Below, one piece after another: positions 37,178 through 45,217 of a stretch of DNA of 64,000 nucleotides. The DNA comes from Blautia sp. MSJ-9 (GTDB lineage: Bacteria; Bacillota; Clostridia; Lachnospirales; Lachnospiraceae). The position numbers and the translations under genes were made by a program. Each line of letters begins with the position of its first letter. Positions within the stretch are counted from its first letter, which is position 1. Below the pieces are notes generated by a model. The model was not told the origin of the DNA, searched no databases, and saw only the letters and a program-made list of their open reading frames with translations. Location of the stretch: assembly GCF_018919065.1 (NCBI RefSeq), contig NZ_JAHLQG010000040.1:22304-86303 (forward strand). The letters are read 5' to 3'.

Positions 37178-39475
37178 ATGTTTTGTCCCAAATGCGGAAA
37201 AGAAATTAAAGTGAAAAAAGGAAGCTTCTGTCCGAACTGCGGTGCTTCTCTTGAGACAGCCGTAGAAAATATAAAAAAAACAAAGAATGTAAAAATAAAA
37301 GCAGAAAATGTAAATAAGCAAAAAATAAAAAACGAAAAAGTCCAGGACAGAAACAGAACAGATAAGAAAGTAAAGAACAAAGAACATCTAAAAAGTAAAG
37401 AGCGGAAAAAGAAGGGAAAAGCAAGTTGCATTTTAATAGCAGGTGTGGCATGCGTTGTTGTGATTGTTTCGGCGGTAGCTGTCAAAAACTTTTATCAGGG
37501 GAAATCACAGGTGGTTTCAGTGAATGGAACAAAAAGTGCTGACAAAGAATTATTGAAACCACATTTTAACAAAAGTATCTTACCAGACAACTTTACCAAG
37601 AAACAGAAAAAAGAACTGAAGAAAATATATGAAAGTGCTTATGAGGATGAGGCTTCTGCGCTGGATGAATATATTATTGCAAGAGCAAAAAGTGTTGATG
37701 AAGATGGAATGGAGGATGATGAATTTGATATGGTACTGAATACCACAGAAAATCTTTATCAGATTCTTAATCAGTGGGATCCTAATCTGAAAAATGTTCT
37801 TGTAGAAGAGGCAGAATATCGACTGGGAGGCAGTCCATTAAAGAACTATGCCGTTGGAAGAGGGGTTGGAGCTTTACTCGAAGATAATGAACTTGGCCAG
37901 GAATTACGAAGCGTGGCTGTGGCAGCCGGGTATACTTTTGTAAAAATGTTGGAAAACTGGGATGCAAGTCTTCATGAGACAACCATGGTAGCAGACAGTA
38001 TGATCCCATTACAGGTAAATGAAAAATATATTCTGTCCAGAACATATGGAAATATTGGTCAGATGTTCGATAAGATTGAAGCGGAAGAAGGATATACGAT
38101 TGTAAAAGAGATATTAGATGAACGTCTGCAGGCATTGAAAAACCAAAGTCTGCTGGTGGAAGATCTTACAGAAATGGACTCATACGATACCTGGATCATG
38201 GCAGAAAAGTGCAGTGCCAGAACAGAAGCAATTAATCAGAAAAAGACAGAAAGATACCAGAAACTTTATCAGGCAAAAAGTCGTCTGCTGGAAGCAATCG
38301 GCATTGAAGATGTAACGGCAGTGCTGGGAAATCCGGATCAGGACGCAGATACGGACGAAGATTGGAATATGGATGAAGAGGAGGGGGATGATACAGACTT
38401 AAATGACCAGCTTGGCGATATTACGGAGCAGTATATCTATGCCCTTTCGGATGATAAAGGAAAAGTTTACAATATGTTCGCACTGGCTGCTGTGAATGTG
38501 GGAAGTGCATTAAATGAAGAGGGAATGAGTTCACTTACGGTTGGAATGCTGGAAGGCGAATATCATGTGGTTTTGAACAAAGATGGAAGTATTCTCTTTA
38601 AAAATCAGAAGCAGACAGATGACCAGGAAAGATGTGTTTATTATGATATAACACCAAGCGGAAATGTTCTGAGAAAAACTTTTTATTCTGATTTCGAGCA
38701 TGGCGATTATCAGGTTCTTGAGTGGGTGAAACCAGATGGAACCAGTAAGAAACTCCTGGAGGGCGGATATATTACACTGTATAAGAAAGGCGATGACCCC
38801 ACGATAGAGAAAATCTGGAACCTGGACGAGGAGCAGAGTTATTACAGTGACTATTATGCATATACATGTGGGTATAAAAATGGAGACAGTCAGGAGACAA
38901 GCGGAACTATTGACGTAAGCAAAGGAAAATTGATTACGGATGATGAATATCTGGAAATCTTAGATTCTCAGGAGAACACAGACACCAGCGGCGGAATCCG
39001 TTTGAATGAGAAATATGTGCTGAAAGATAATGAAGTTGTTGATAATTCAGGAAATACCGTTAAAAAATTGGATAACGGAAGAGGTGTCGAAAATATTCAA
39101 TATGCCAACGGTGAATATTGGGTTGTGACAAACTCTGGCTGGTATTATGTTCTGGATGATAAATTTTCACAGGTTCTGGCACCTGTCAAAATGCCGGTAA
39201 ACAGTAACTATTGTATTCTGGAAGAAGGATTATTTATAGAAAATGCTACAAAAGATGACGAGGAGGATATAGAATCGGATTATTCAGGAAGTTGCTCCCT
39301 GTATAATGATAAAGGAGAAGTAGCATTAGAAATAAAGGATGTGCATGTCAATGATCTGAATGGTTATATCTGTGGAAATGAACATGTTGGCTGGACGAAT
39401 CTCCGGACAGGAGAAGAGATGTATCTGTCTCTGACAGATAAAATTACGATTCAGCAGTTGGATATAGCTTCATAA
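37178..39475 (+). CDS. Zinc-ribbon, single-TM protein with large extracytoplasmic domain, unknown function
   Basis: 765 aa. Residues 1-25 form a zinc ribbon with two CxxC pairs (CPKCGKEI and CPNCGASL). A strongly basic Lys/Asn-rich linker (about 30-85) follows, then one TM helix (about 88-110, ILIAGVACVVVIVSAVAV), leaving about 650 residues outside. The outer part is helical and acidic in its first half and beta-rich with repeated Gly-Asp/Tyr patterns in its second. AGAAGGAG precedes the ATG. It follows the giant secreted protein by 64 nt and may share its transcript. I do not recognise the outer domain. Confidence 0.7.
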   Translation: MFCPKCGKEIKVKKGSFCPNCGASLETAVENIKKTKNVKIKAENVNKQKIKNEKVQDRNRTDKKVKNKEHLKSKERKKKGKASCILIAGVACVVVIVSAVAVKNFYQGKSQVVSVNGTKSADKELLKPHFNKSILPDNFTKKQKKELKKIYESAYEDEASALDEYIIARAKSVDEDGMEDDEFDMVLNTTENLYQILNQWDPNLKNVLVEEAEYRLGGSPLKNYAVGRGVGALLEDNELGQELRSVAVAAGYTFVKMLENWDASLHETTMVADSMIPLQVNEKYILSRTYGNIGQMFDKIEAEEGYTIVKEILDERLQALKNQSLLVEDLTEMDSYDTWIMAEKCSARTEAINQKKTERYQKLYQAKSRLLEAIGIEDVTAVLGNPDQDADTDEDWNMDEEEGDDTDLNDQLGDITEQYIYALSDDKGKVYNMFALAAVNVGSALNEEGMSSLTVGMLEGEYHVVLNKDGSILFKNQKQTDDQERCVYYDITPSGNVLRKTFYSDFEHGDYQVLEWVKPDGTSKKLLEGGYITLYKKGDDPTIEKIWNLDEEQSYYSDYYAYTCGYKNGDSQETSGTIDVSKGKLITDDEYLEILDSQENTDTSGGIRLNEKYVLKDNEVVDNSGNTVKKLDNGRGVENIQYANGEYWVVTNSGWYYVLDDKFSQVLAPVKMPVNSNYCILEEGLFIENATKDDEEDIESDYSGSCSLYNDKGEVALEIKDVHVNDLNGYICGNEHVGWTNLRTGEEMYLSLTDKITIQQLDIAS

Positions 39476-39480
39476 ATTAA

Positions 39481-39613
39481 CTAGAGCGTGCTGATTGCGG
39501 TATATTTTGCCTGAATTCGGTTGTCGTAGCACGCTACGACGCCTCATCCGAACAAAATCTCCTACAAATCGTGACGCATATCTTGCAGAAAGCCTTTTTC
39601 AAACACGCTCTAG
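39481..39613. repeat. MITE-like palindromic repeat, full-length copy
   Basis: 133 bp with perfect 10-bp ends CTAGAGCGTG / CACGCTCTAG. The centre is an 8-bp perfect inverted repeat GTCGTAGC-AC-GCTACGAC, and the flanks pair further. The right half is the reverse complement of copy 1 at 2703. No open frame fits inside, so it must be moved in trans if mobile. It lies between converging genes. Confidence 0.8.
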
Positions 39614-39629
39614 TATAGCGAAAATTAAG

Positions 39630-39677
39630 AAAAAACTCTGGCAGTCTGAAAAAATTTCAGGATGACCAGAGTTTTTT
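39630..39677. terminator. Bidirectional terminator between converging genes
   Basis: Perfect 12-bp stem AAAAAACTCTGG / CCAGAGTTTTTT with inner pairing of CTGAAA and TTTCAG, between the zinc-ribbon protein gene and the HAD gene. Confidence 0.85.
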
Positions 39678-39750
39678 GAAATATCTTCGTTATTGTACCT
39701 GCCTAATAGCATTAGGCAGTGTTATATAGCATTCTATATAATAGTAGCAT

Positions 39751-40434
39751 TTAAAGGTTGGATAAGAGTCCAGGCAATTCCAGAAGTTTATCAAACTTAT
39801 AATCAGGAATAACATCTGAAGCTTTTTCATGGTTAGGATTAAACCAGATTGTGCGGATCCCAGCATTGATCCCACCCTGAATATCCGAGGTCAGACTGTC
39901 ACCGATGATAACAGCAGTTTCTCTATGAAAATCCGGGATTTTCGAGAAGCAGCAGTTGAAATATTCCACACTTGGCTTATTATATCCAAGTTCCTCCGAG
40001 ATAAAAATATCCTCGAAATATGTGGAAATCCCGGAGCTTTTGAGTCTGCCTTTCTGCACACTCAAGGTACCGTTCGTAACCAGATACATCCGGTATTTTC
40101 CATAAAGTGTTTCAAGTAGCTCTTCTGCACCGTTTATAAAATAGTGTCCGTGTGCAAGCAGCGTTTCATACATCAGAGCTGCTTCCTCAGCCGGAGCATC
40201 AGTCCCAAGTTCTGTAAACAGGATTTGAAATCTCCGCAATTTCACCTGTTCTCTGGAAATCTTTCCCTGTTCCAGCAGCTTCCACTGCGCCAGATTCAAT
40301 TCGCTGTAACGCTTCAAAATTGCATCTTCCGGGACAATATGAAAATGTTTCAGAGTCTTACTGACTGCAATCTTTTCTGCCTGGTTGAAATCAAGCAGTG
40401 TATTATCAAGATCAAATAAAAGTGTATCTACCAT
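39751..40434 (-). CDS. HAD-superfamily phosphatase, YjjG family nucleotidase
   Basis: 227 aa, the length of the YjjG/YfnB (TIGR02254) family, which dephosphorylates nucleoside 5'-monophosphates including non-canonical ones. Motif I FDLDNTLLDF (nucleophile Asp8), helical cap, motif II LVTNGT, conserved Lys in GYNKPSVEYF, motif III IIGDSLTSDIQGG. Single gene on the minus strand with the bidirectional terminator after it and a MITE-like repeat upstream. Confidence 0.88.
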   Translation of the reverse strand: MVDTLLFDLDNTLLDFNQAEKIAVSKTLKHFHIVPEDAILKRYSELNLAQWKLLEQGKISREQVKLRRFQILFTELGTDAPAEEAALMYETLLAHGHYFINGAEELLETLYGKYRMYLVTNGTLSVQKGRLKSSGISTYFEDIFISEELGYNKPSVEYFNCCFSKIPDFHRETAVIIGDSLTSDIQGGINAGIRTIWFNPNHEKASDVIPDYKFDKLLELPGLLSNL

Positions 40435-40501
40435 AAAATTCTGTACCTTTCTTTCTGTGGATAATGGAATATTGTTATCTGCTGTTCGATTCGAATCTTA
40501 A

Positions 40502-40570
40502 AGCGTGTTTGAAAAATCATTCCTGCAATCTGCACGCCCCACTTTGCGGAAAGCCCTTTTCAAATATGCT
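40502..40570. repeat. MITE-like palindromic repeat, copy 3 (degenerate)
   Basis: Ends AGCGTGTTTGAAAA and TTTTCAAATATGCT pair in 12 of 14 positions. Its right half, read in reverse, aligns with the common block of copies 1 and 2 (GGCTTTC-GCAA). The gap 40,435-40,791 also contains a TATAAT at 40692 that may serve the next gene; nothing else was recognised there. Confidence 0.65.
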
Positions 40571-40791
40571 ATAGCAGAAACTTCTGGGTTTATATGAGTA
40601 TTATTATAAAGAAAAAATCCTTAAAAGTATAGAAGCAAATCCAAAAACAAATTTAATTTAGATATTTATGGTAAAATCACAGAGAAAGTGGTATAATAAT
40701 TTCATTAAACAGCAGACGGCAAAAGTGTTAACAGCTATTCTATCTATAACGGTAGCGTCAGCTGGCAGACTATTGAGAGGATGGTGCGATT

Positions 40792-41013
40792 ATGAACATT
40801 AAAATCGAAGAATTATTAGCAGCATTAAACAAAAAAGAAGAAGAGAAAGAAAAAAATACAGTCCTCTGGGTACTGGCAATCATTGGCGCAGTTGCAGCAG
40901 TAGCAGGTATCGCATTTGCTGTATATCACTTCTTTGCACCAGATTATCTGGAAGATTTCGAAGAGGATTTTGATGACGACTTCGATGACTATTTCGAAGA
41001 CGAAGAAGAATAA
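40792..41013 (+). CDS. Small acidic single-TM protein, unknown function
   Basis: 73 aa: a charged N-terminal helix (LNKKEEEKEKN), one TM helix (about residues 24-47, VLWVLAIIGAVAAVAGIAFAVYHF), and a tail made almost only of Asp, Glu, Phe and Tyr (EDFDDDFDDYFEDEEE). Proteins of this build are conserved in Lachnospiraceae, but I know of no function. GAGAGGATGG precedes the ATG. A terminator at 41,084 makes it a single-gene unit. Confidence 0.75.
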   Translation: MNIKIEELLAALNKKEEEKEKNTVLWVLAIIGAVAAVAGIAFAVYHFFAPDYLEDFEEDFDDDFDDYFEDEEE

Positions 41014-41083
41014 TTACCGGTTCTGTTATAAACAGACAGCGGAGTTTTATCCGTATGAAAAGCGTAATTATGAAAATGAACGA

Positions 41084-41115
41084 ATAGCTCCGGCCTATAC
41101 CCGGGGCTATTTTTG
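41084..41115 (+). terminator. Rho-independent terminator after small acidic membrane protein
   Basis: ATAGCTCCGG / CCGGGGCTAT, 10-bp stem with one G-U pair and a 7-nt loop, followed by TTTTT. Confidence 0.8.
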
Positions 41116-41254
41116 CGAAAGCAAATTGAATTAAATCAGGCCGTGAAGAGGATGCTTTGTTTCATCCGCTTATGCTTATTTATATTGAGAATTTTAAGTA
41201 AATGATACAGCTTGTATCGAACTTTTGAAAATAGAGAGAAATACAGGAGGATAT

Positions 41255-42622
41255 ATGAAAAAAGGTGAAATTTACGAAGGAGTAATTGAAAAAGTAGATT
41301 TTCCAAATAAAGGAATCGTAATGGTAAACGACCAGAAGGTCACAGTAAAGAACGGCATGCCGGGACAGAAAGTCCGTTTCATGATCAACAAGAAACGCTC
41401 CGGCCGCGCAGAAGGACGGCTTCTGGAAGTTCTGGAGAAATCTCCGCTTGAAACAAGAGAAACAGTCTGCAGCATTTTCCCGGAATGCGGGGGGTGTATG
41501 TATCAGACTATGTCCTATGAGAACCAGCTTGCAATGAAAGAGCGCCAGGTCCGTGACCTGTTGGAAGGCGCATTAAACGGTGCAGACTACCAGTGGGAAG
41601 GAATCCACGGAAGCCCGATCGAATTCAGATACCGCAACAAAATGGAATTCTCCTTTGGAGATGCATACAAAGATGGTCCGCTCACACTTGGCCTGCATAA
41701 GAAAGGCAGCACCTATGACGTACTTACCGCAAATGACTGCAAACTTGTACATGAAGATATGACAAAAATCCTGACCTGCGTCCATGAATTTTTCCTGAAA
41801 CGAAATGTTTCCTATTATAAAAAGATGCAGCACACAGGCTATCTGCGACACCTGCTTCTCCGCCGTGGCGTAACCACAGGAGAAATCCTGGTACATGTGA
41901 TCACTACCAGTCAGGAAGAACATGACCTGCAGCCACTGAAAGAAGAACTTCTGGCACTTCCGCTTGAGGGAAAAATCGTCGGAATCATGCACATCATTAA
42001 CGACTCTCTTTCTGATGTGGTACAGAGCGATGAAACCCGCATTCTTTACGGACAGGATTACTTCTATGAAACTCTTCTGGGACTGCGATTCAAGATCAGC
42101 ACATTCTCATTCTTCCAGCCTAACTCACTGGCAGCAGAAGTGCTCTATTCCGTAGTCCGCAAATATATCGGAGACACTAAAGATAAAGTAGTCTTTGATC
42201 TCTACAGTGGAACCGGAACTATTGCTCAGCTCGCAGCATCCGTAGCAGATGAAGTGATTGGTGTGGAAATTGTAGAAGAAGCAGTGGAAGCAGCCAAACA
42301 GAATGCAGTGCTGAACAACTTAACCAACTGCAAATTCATAGCCGGAGACGTCCTCAAAGTCCTCGATGACCTCACCGAGAAACCAGACGTAATCATCCTC
42401 GATCCACCAAGAGACGGTATCCATCCAAAGGCTCTGCCGAAGATTCTCTCCTACGGCGTAGACCACATCGTCTACATCTCCTGCAAAGCCACCAGCCTCG
42501 CACGCGATCTTCCTGCATTCCTCGCAGCAGGATACGAACTTGAAAAGGCATGCAGCGTAGATCAGTTCTGCGAAACTGTTCATGTGGAGACTGCGGTGTT
42601 GCTACAAAGGAAAAATATGTAG
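41255..42622 (+). CDS. rlmD: 23S rRNA (uracil-5-)-methyltransferase RlmD/RumA family
   Basis: 455 aa from ATG 41255, which follows ACAGGAGG by 5 nt. A TRAM RNA-binding domain (about 1-60) is followed by four cysteines for an iron-sulfur cluster (CSIFPECGGC plus a later Cys near KLVHED), a central domain, and a SAM-dependent methyltransferase domain with FDLYSGTGTI, DPPRDGI and the catalytic cysteine in YISCKATSLARDL. It transfers a methyl group from SAM to a uridine of 23S rRNA. The last codons (HVETAVLLQRKNM) contain the conserved stretch known as an insertion site for conjugative elements, and element genes begin 290 nt further on. Confidence 0.9.
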   Translation: MKKGEIYEGVIEKVDFPNKGIVMVNDQKVTVKNGMPGQKVRFMINKKRSGRAEGRLLEVLEKSPLETRETVCSIFPECGGCMYQTMSYENQLAMKERQVRDLLEGALNGADYQWEGIHGSPIEFRYRNKMEFSFGDAYKDGPLTLGLHKKGSTYDVLTANDCKLVHEDMTKILTCVHEFFLKRNVSYYKKMQHTGYLRHLLLRRGVTTGEILVHVITTSQEEHDLQPLKEELLALPLEGKIVGIMHIINDSLSDVVQSDETRILYGQDYFYETLLGLRFKISTFSFFQPNSLAAEVLYSVVRKYIGDTKDKVVFDLYSGTGTIAQLAASVADEVIGVEIVEEAVEAAKQNAVLNNLTNCKFIAGDVLKVLDDLTEKPDVIILDPPRDGIHPKALPKILSYGVDHIVYISCKATSLARDLPAFLAAGYELEKACSVDQFCETVHVETAVLLQRKNM

Positions 42623-42802
42623 AAATCCTTGAATTTACGCACTTTGTGGAGTTTTTCAGTTTCAGAAAAATAGGTGAAAATCACAAAGAAAAGAGCCTTG
42701 TGAAGAAAGTAACCGTTGTTGTTGCGTTAGACCTCGGGACGGGGAACACAAAGAATCTTGAATATGAAAATGAATAGAGAGCTATCAGATTATTGATAGA
42801 TT

Positions 42803-42840
42803 ATAGGGATACTTGTCAAAAGCGGGTGTCCCTATTTTTT
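42803..42840 (+). terminator. Rho-independent terminator at element left end
   Basis: ATAGGGATAC pairs with GTGTCCCTAT (one G-U), followed by six T. A second weaker hairpin CATTCCA / TGGAGTG with T run follows at 42,847-42,872. They probably insulate the element from rlmD transcription. No gene was found in 42,623-42,908. Confidence 0.75.
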
Positions 42841-42908
42841 ATAGGGCATTCCAGAAATGGAGTGTCTTTTTTATACCAAAATATTAAAAATTCAGGAGGA
42901 AAACGAAA

Positions 42909-43376
42909 ATGACAAACACAGCGTTAAGAGCAGAGAATAGCAATTCTCGCACAATTACTTTCAAGAGCAGGGAACACGAAAAATTTTATGAGGAATATCT
43001 GAAAAAATGCAGATATCAGGATGTCTACCATCGGGCTTTGATTTATTGCCTGGGTATCGACAGAGACACAAGAGATAATGTGAATAAAATCTATAATTTT
43101 AAAACTGGATGTGTAAAAACGGAATGCCTGCAGGAAGGGTGGCAGACCAGTGGAAGTTTACGAATTGTCCGTATGGCATTTAACCTGTATTGTAATGGAA
43201 CACCAAGCGTCGGAGATTACGAAGCAGAAGAAGATCAGTTGAAAGAATGTCAGTGTTATACCGTAGAGGATCTGTTTTGCTGTGGATATGCCCGGTATTT
43301 CTGGGAAGCTATTAAAATCCGTTATCCAGAGTATTGCTTTTACAAAGACTGGGAGGATATATATGCTGAAAATTAG
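42909..43376 (+). CDS. DUF6075 family protein of conjugative elements
   Basis: 155 aa, cytoplasmic. The pattern TITFKSREHEKFYEEYL, YHRALIYCLGIDRDTR and a later RMAFNLYCNG matches the DUF6075 family found at the left end of Tn1549-like elements. No function is known. TCAGGAGGAAAAC precedes the ATG. Its end overlaps the next small gene, and the following genes are tightly packed, so it heads the maintenance operon. Confidence 0.75.
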   Translation: MTNTALRAENSNSRTITFKSREHEKFYEEYLKKCRYQDVYHRALIYCLGIDRDTRDNVNKIYNFKTGCVKTECLQEGWQTSGSLRIVRMAFNLYCNGTPSVGDYEAEEDQLKECQCYTVEDLFCCGYARYFWEAIKIRYPEYCFYKDWEDIYAEN

Positions 43377-43527
43377 ATTACAGGGTACTTTGAGGGACAT
43401 TCAATGGTTTCGACGTATTTTGGAAAATCATAAGGAATTGGATGTCCTGGAAGTATCTGATGCTTATGCAAATAAAGGAACAAGTAAATATTTTCGTGTT
43501 TATGTAGAAGTAGAAGAAAAACAGTAA
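43363..43527 (+). CDS. Small element-encoded protein, DUF3970-like
   Basis: 54 aa from ATG 43363, 6 nt after GGGAGGA inside the end of the DUF6075 gene (14-nt overlap). The sequence LKIRLQGTLRDIQWFRRIL, then VLEVSDAYANKGTSKYFRVYVE resembles the DUF3970 family of very small proteins common in Firmicute mobile elements. Function unknown. Confidence 0.65.
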   Translation: MLKIRLQGTLRDIQWFRRILENHKELDVLEVSDAYANKGTSKYFRVYVEVEEKQ

Positions 43528-43542
43528 ATCGGAGGAAGGTAT

Positions 43543-44319
43543 ATGTGTAAAGTAATTGCTATTGCAAATCAGAAGGGCGGAGTAGCCAAAACAACGACAA
43601 CCATCAATCTGGGAGCCGGACTGACAAAGAATGGGAAAAAAGTAGTGCTGGTAGATGCAGATCCGCAGGGACATCTGACAATGGGAATGGGATTTCCCAA
43701 AAATCTCAAAGTGACTTTAAAGAGTATGATGGAAAATATCATCATGGGACTGGAGTTTGATCCAAAGGAAGCAGTCTTGCACCATGAAGAAGGGATGGAT
43801 CTGATTCCGTCCAATAAATTGCTTGCCGGAATGGATATGTCCTTATTTACTGTTGAGGATAGGGAAAAAGTACTGAAAGAGTATCTGGAACTATTGAAAG
43901 ATGAATATGATTATATTCTGATTGACTGTATGCCATCATTGGGAATGCTGACAATCAATGCGTTGAGTGCAGCGGACAGCGTTCTGATTCCGGTACAGCC
44001 ACAATATTATGCGGCGGATGGACTTATGGAATTACTGAAAGTGGTAAAAGGAATCCATCAGAGGTTTAATCCGGAATTGCAGATAGAAGGTATTTTGTTC
44101 ACAATGGATAATTGCCGTTACAATAATGCAAAGAGAAACAAACAGGCAATTAAAACTACATATGGAAATGACATTAAGATTTTTGAGCAGACGATTCCGA
44201 GAACGGAAAGTCTTGCAGAAACAGCATCTGAAGGTGTAAGTATATTTGCTTATGATGGAAAAAGCAAAGGGGCAGACAGTTACAGAGAACTGGTTCAGGA
44301 GGTGTTGAAACATGCGTAG
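43543..44319 (+). CDS. parA: ParA family partition ATPase
   Basis: 258 aa. Deviant Walker A KGGVAKTTTTINLG, Walker A' VDADPQG and Walker B YILIDCMPSLGMLT identify the ParA/Soj class. With ParB it would keep the excised circular element in dividing cells. GGAGGAAGG lies before the ATG. Its end overlaps the parB start by 8 nt, so the two are translationally coupled. Confidence 0.9.
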   Translation: MCKVIAIANQKGGVAKTTTTINLGAGLTKNGKKVVLVDADPQGHLTMGMGFPKNLKVTLKSMMENIIMGLEFDPKEAVLHHEEGMDLIPSNKLLAGMDMSLFTVEDREKVLKEYLELLKDEYDYILIDCMPSLGMLTINALSAADSVLIPVQPQYYAADGLMELLKVVKGIHQRFNPELQIEGILFTMDNCRYNNAKRNKQAIKTTYGNDIKIFEQTIPRTESLAETASEGVSIFAYDGKSKGADSYRELVQEVLKHA

Positions 44320-45217
44320 ACCGAAAAAAGAGATTCAGCTTACCTCTTATGATGAGTTACTGGGATTAGAAGAATCACCGGAAAAGAGTATGAACCAGGT
44401 TGTGGAAATAGAACTGGAAAAGCTCTATCCTTTCAAAAATCATCCATTTCATGTAAGCGATGATGAAAAAATGGCTGAGACAGTAGAGAGTATTAAAAAC
44501 TACGGTGTTTTAAATCCTGCTCTGGTAAGACCCCGATCAGAAGGTGGATATGAACTGATTTCAGGTCACAGGAGAAAAAGAGGCTGTGAACTGTGTGGCA
44601 AAACAACTATGCCGGTCCTTGTCCGAAACTATACAGATGATGAAGCTGTCATAATTATGGTCGATTCCAACATTCAGCGTGAAAATATTCTGCCAAGTGA
44701 AAAGGCCCATGCCTATAAGATGAAATATGATGCTATGAAGCACCAGGGAAGTAAAGGTGAAAAATATACGGCAGATATGGTTGGTGAAACAGCCGGGGAC
44801 AGTGGAAGAACTGTGCAGAGATATATCCGTCTGGCTTCATTATCAGATGGATTATTGGAATATGTGGACGATAATAAAATCCCTATGATAGTGGGAGAAA
44901 AATTGTCTTATCTGAAACCACAGGAACAGGAATGGCTTCTGGAAGGAATTGTCAACAGTAATATCTTTCCGACAAAACAACAGGCAGAACAATTAAAGGA
45001 ATGCAGTGCAAATGGAAAATTAAATCAGGGTTATATCTATGCCGTTTTATTGAAAAAAGAAAACAGTAAAATCAATGTAACCATTCCGGCAAAAAGAATC
45101 GGCAATTATTTTCCAGAGACATATTCTAAAGAACAGATAGAAGAAGTTATTTTTATGCTTTTGGATAAATGGAAACAAAACAGAGAAGGAGTAGCAGATG
45201 CAGAAGATACAGTTTGA
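44312..45217 (+). CDS. parB: ParB/RepB/Spo0J family partition protein
   Basis: 301 aa. N-terminal CTPase/ParB domain (about 30-125) with LYPFKNHPFHV, NPALVRPR and the GHRRKR box, then a helix-turn-helix domain (about 125-210) with MVGETAGDSGRTVQRYIRLASL. AGGAGGTG upstream sits inside parA. The last 20 nt overlap the repA start. No obvious parS palindrome was found nearby by eye. Confidence 0.88.
   Translation: MRRPKKEIQLTSYDELLGLEESPEKSMNQVVEIELEKLYPFKNHPFHVSDDEKMAETVESIKNYGVLNPALVRPRSEGGYELISGHRRKRGCELCGKTTMPVLVRNYTDDEAVIIMVDSNIQRENILPSEKAHAYKMKYDAMKHQGSKGEKYTADMVGETAGDSGRTVQRYIRLASLSDGLLEYVDDNKIPMIVGEKLSYLKPQEQEWLLEGIVNSNIFPTKQQAEQLKECSANGKLNQGYIYAVLLKKENSKINVTIPAKRIGNYFPETYSKEQIEEVIFMLLDKWKQNREGVADAEDTV

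Noticed and set aside
42550..42777. Open frame across the rlmD end ending in VVALDLGTGNTKNLE
   Set aside because: It overlaps the real rlmD C-terminus in another frame and has no start signal; the resemblance to an actin-like ATPase start is too short to support.
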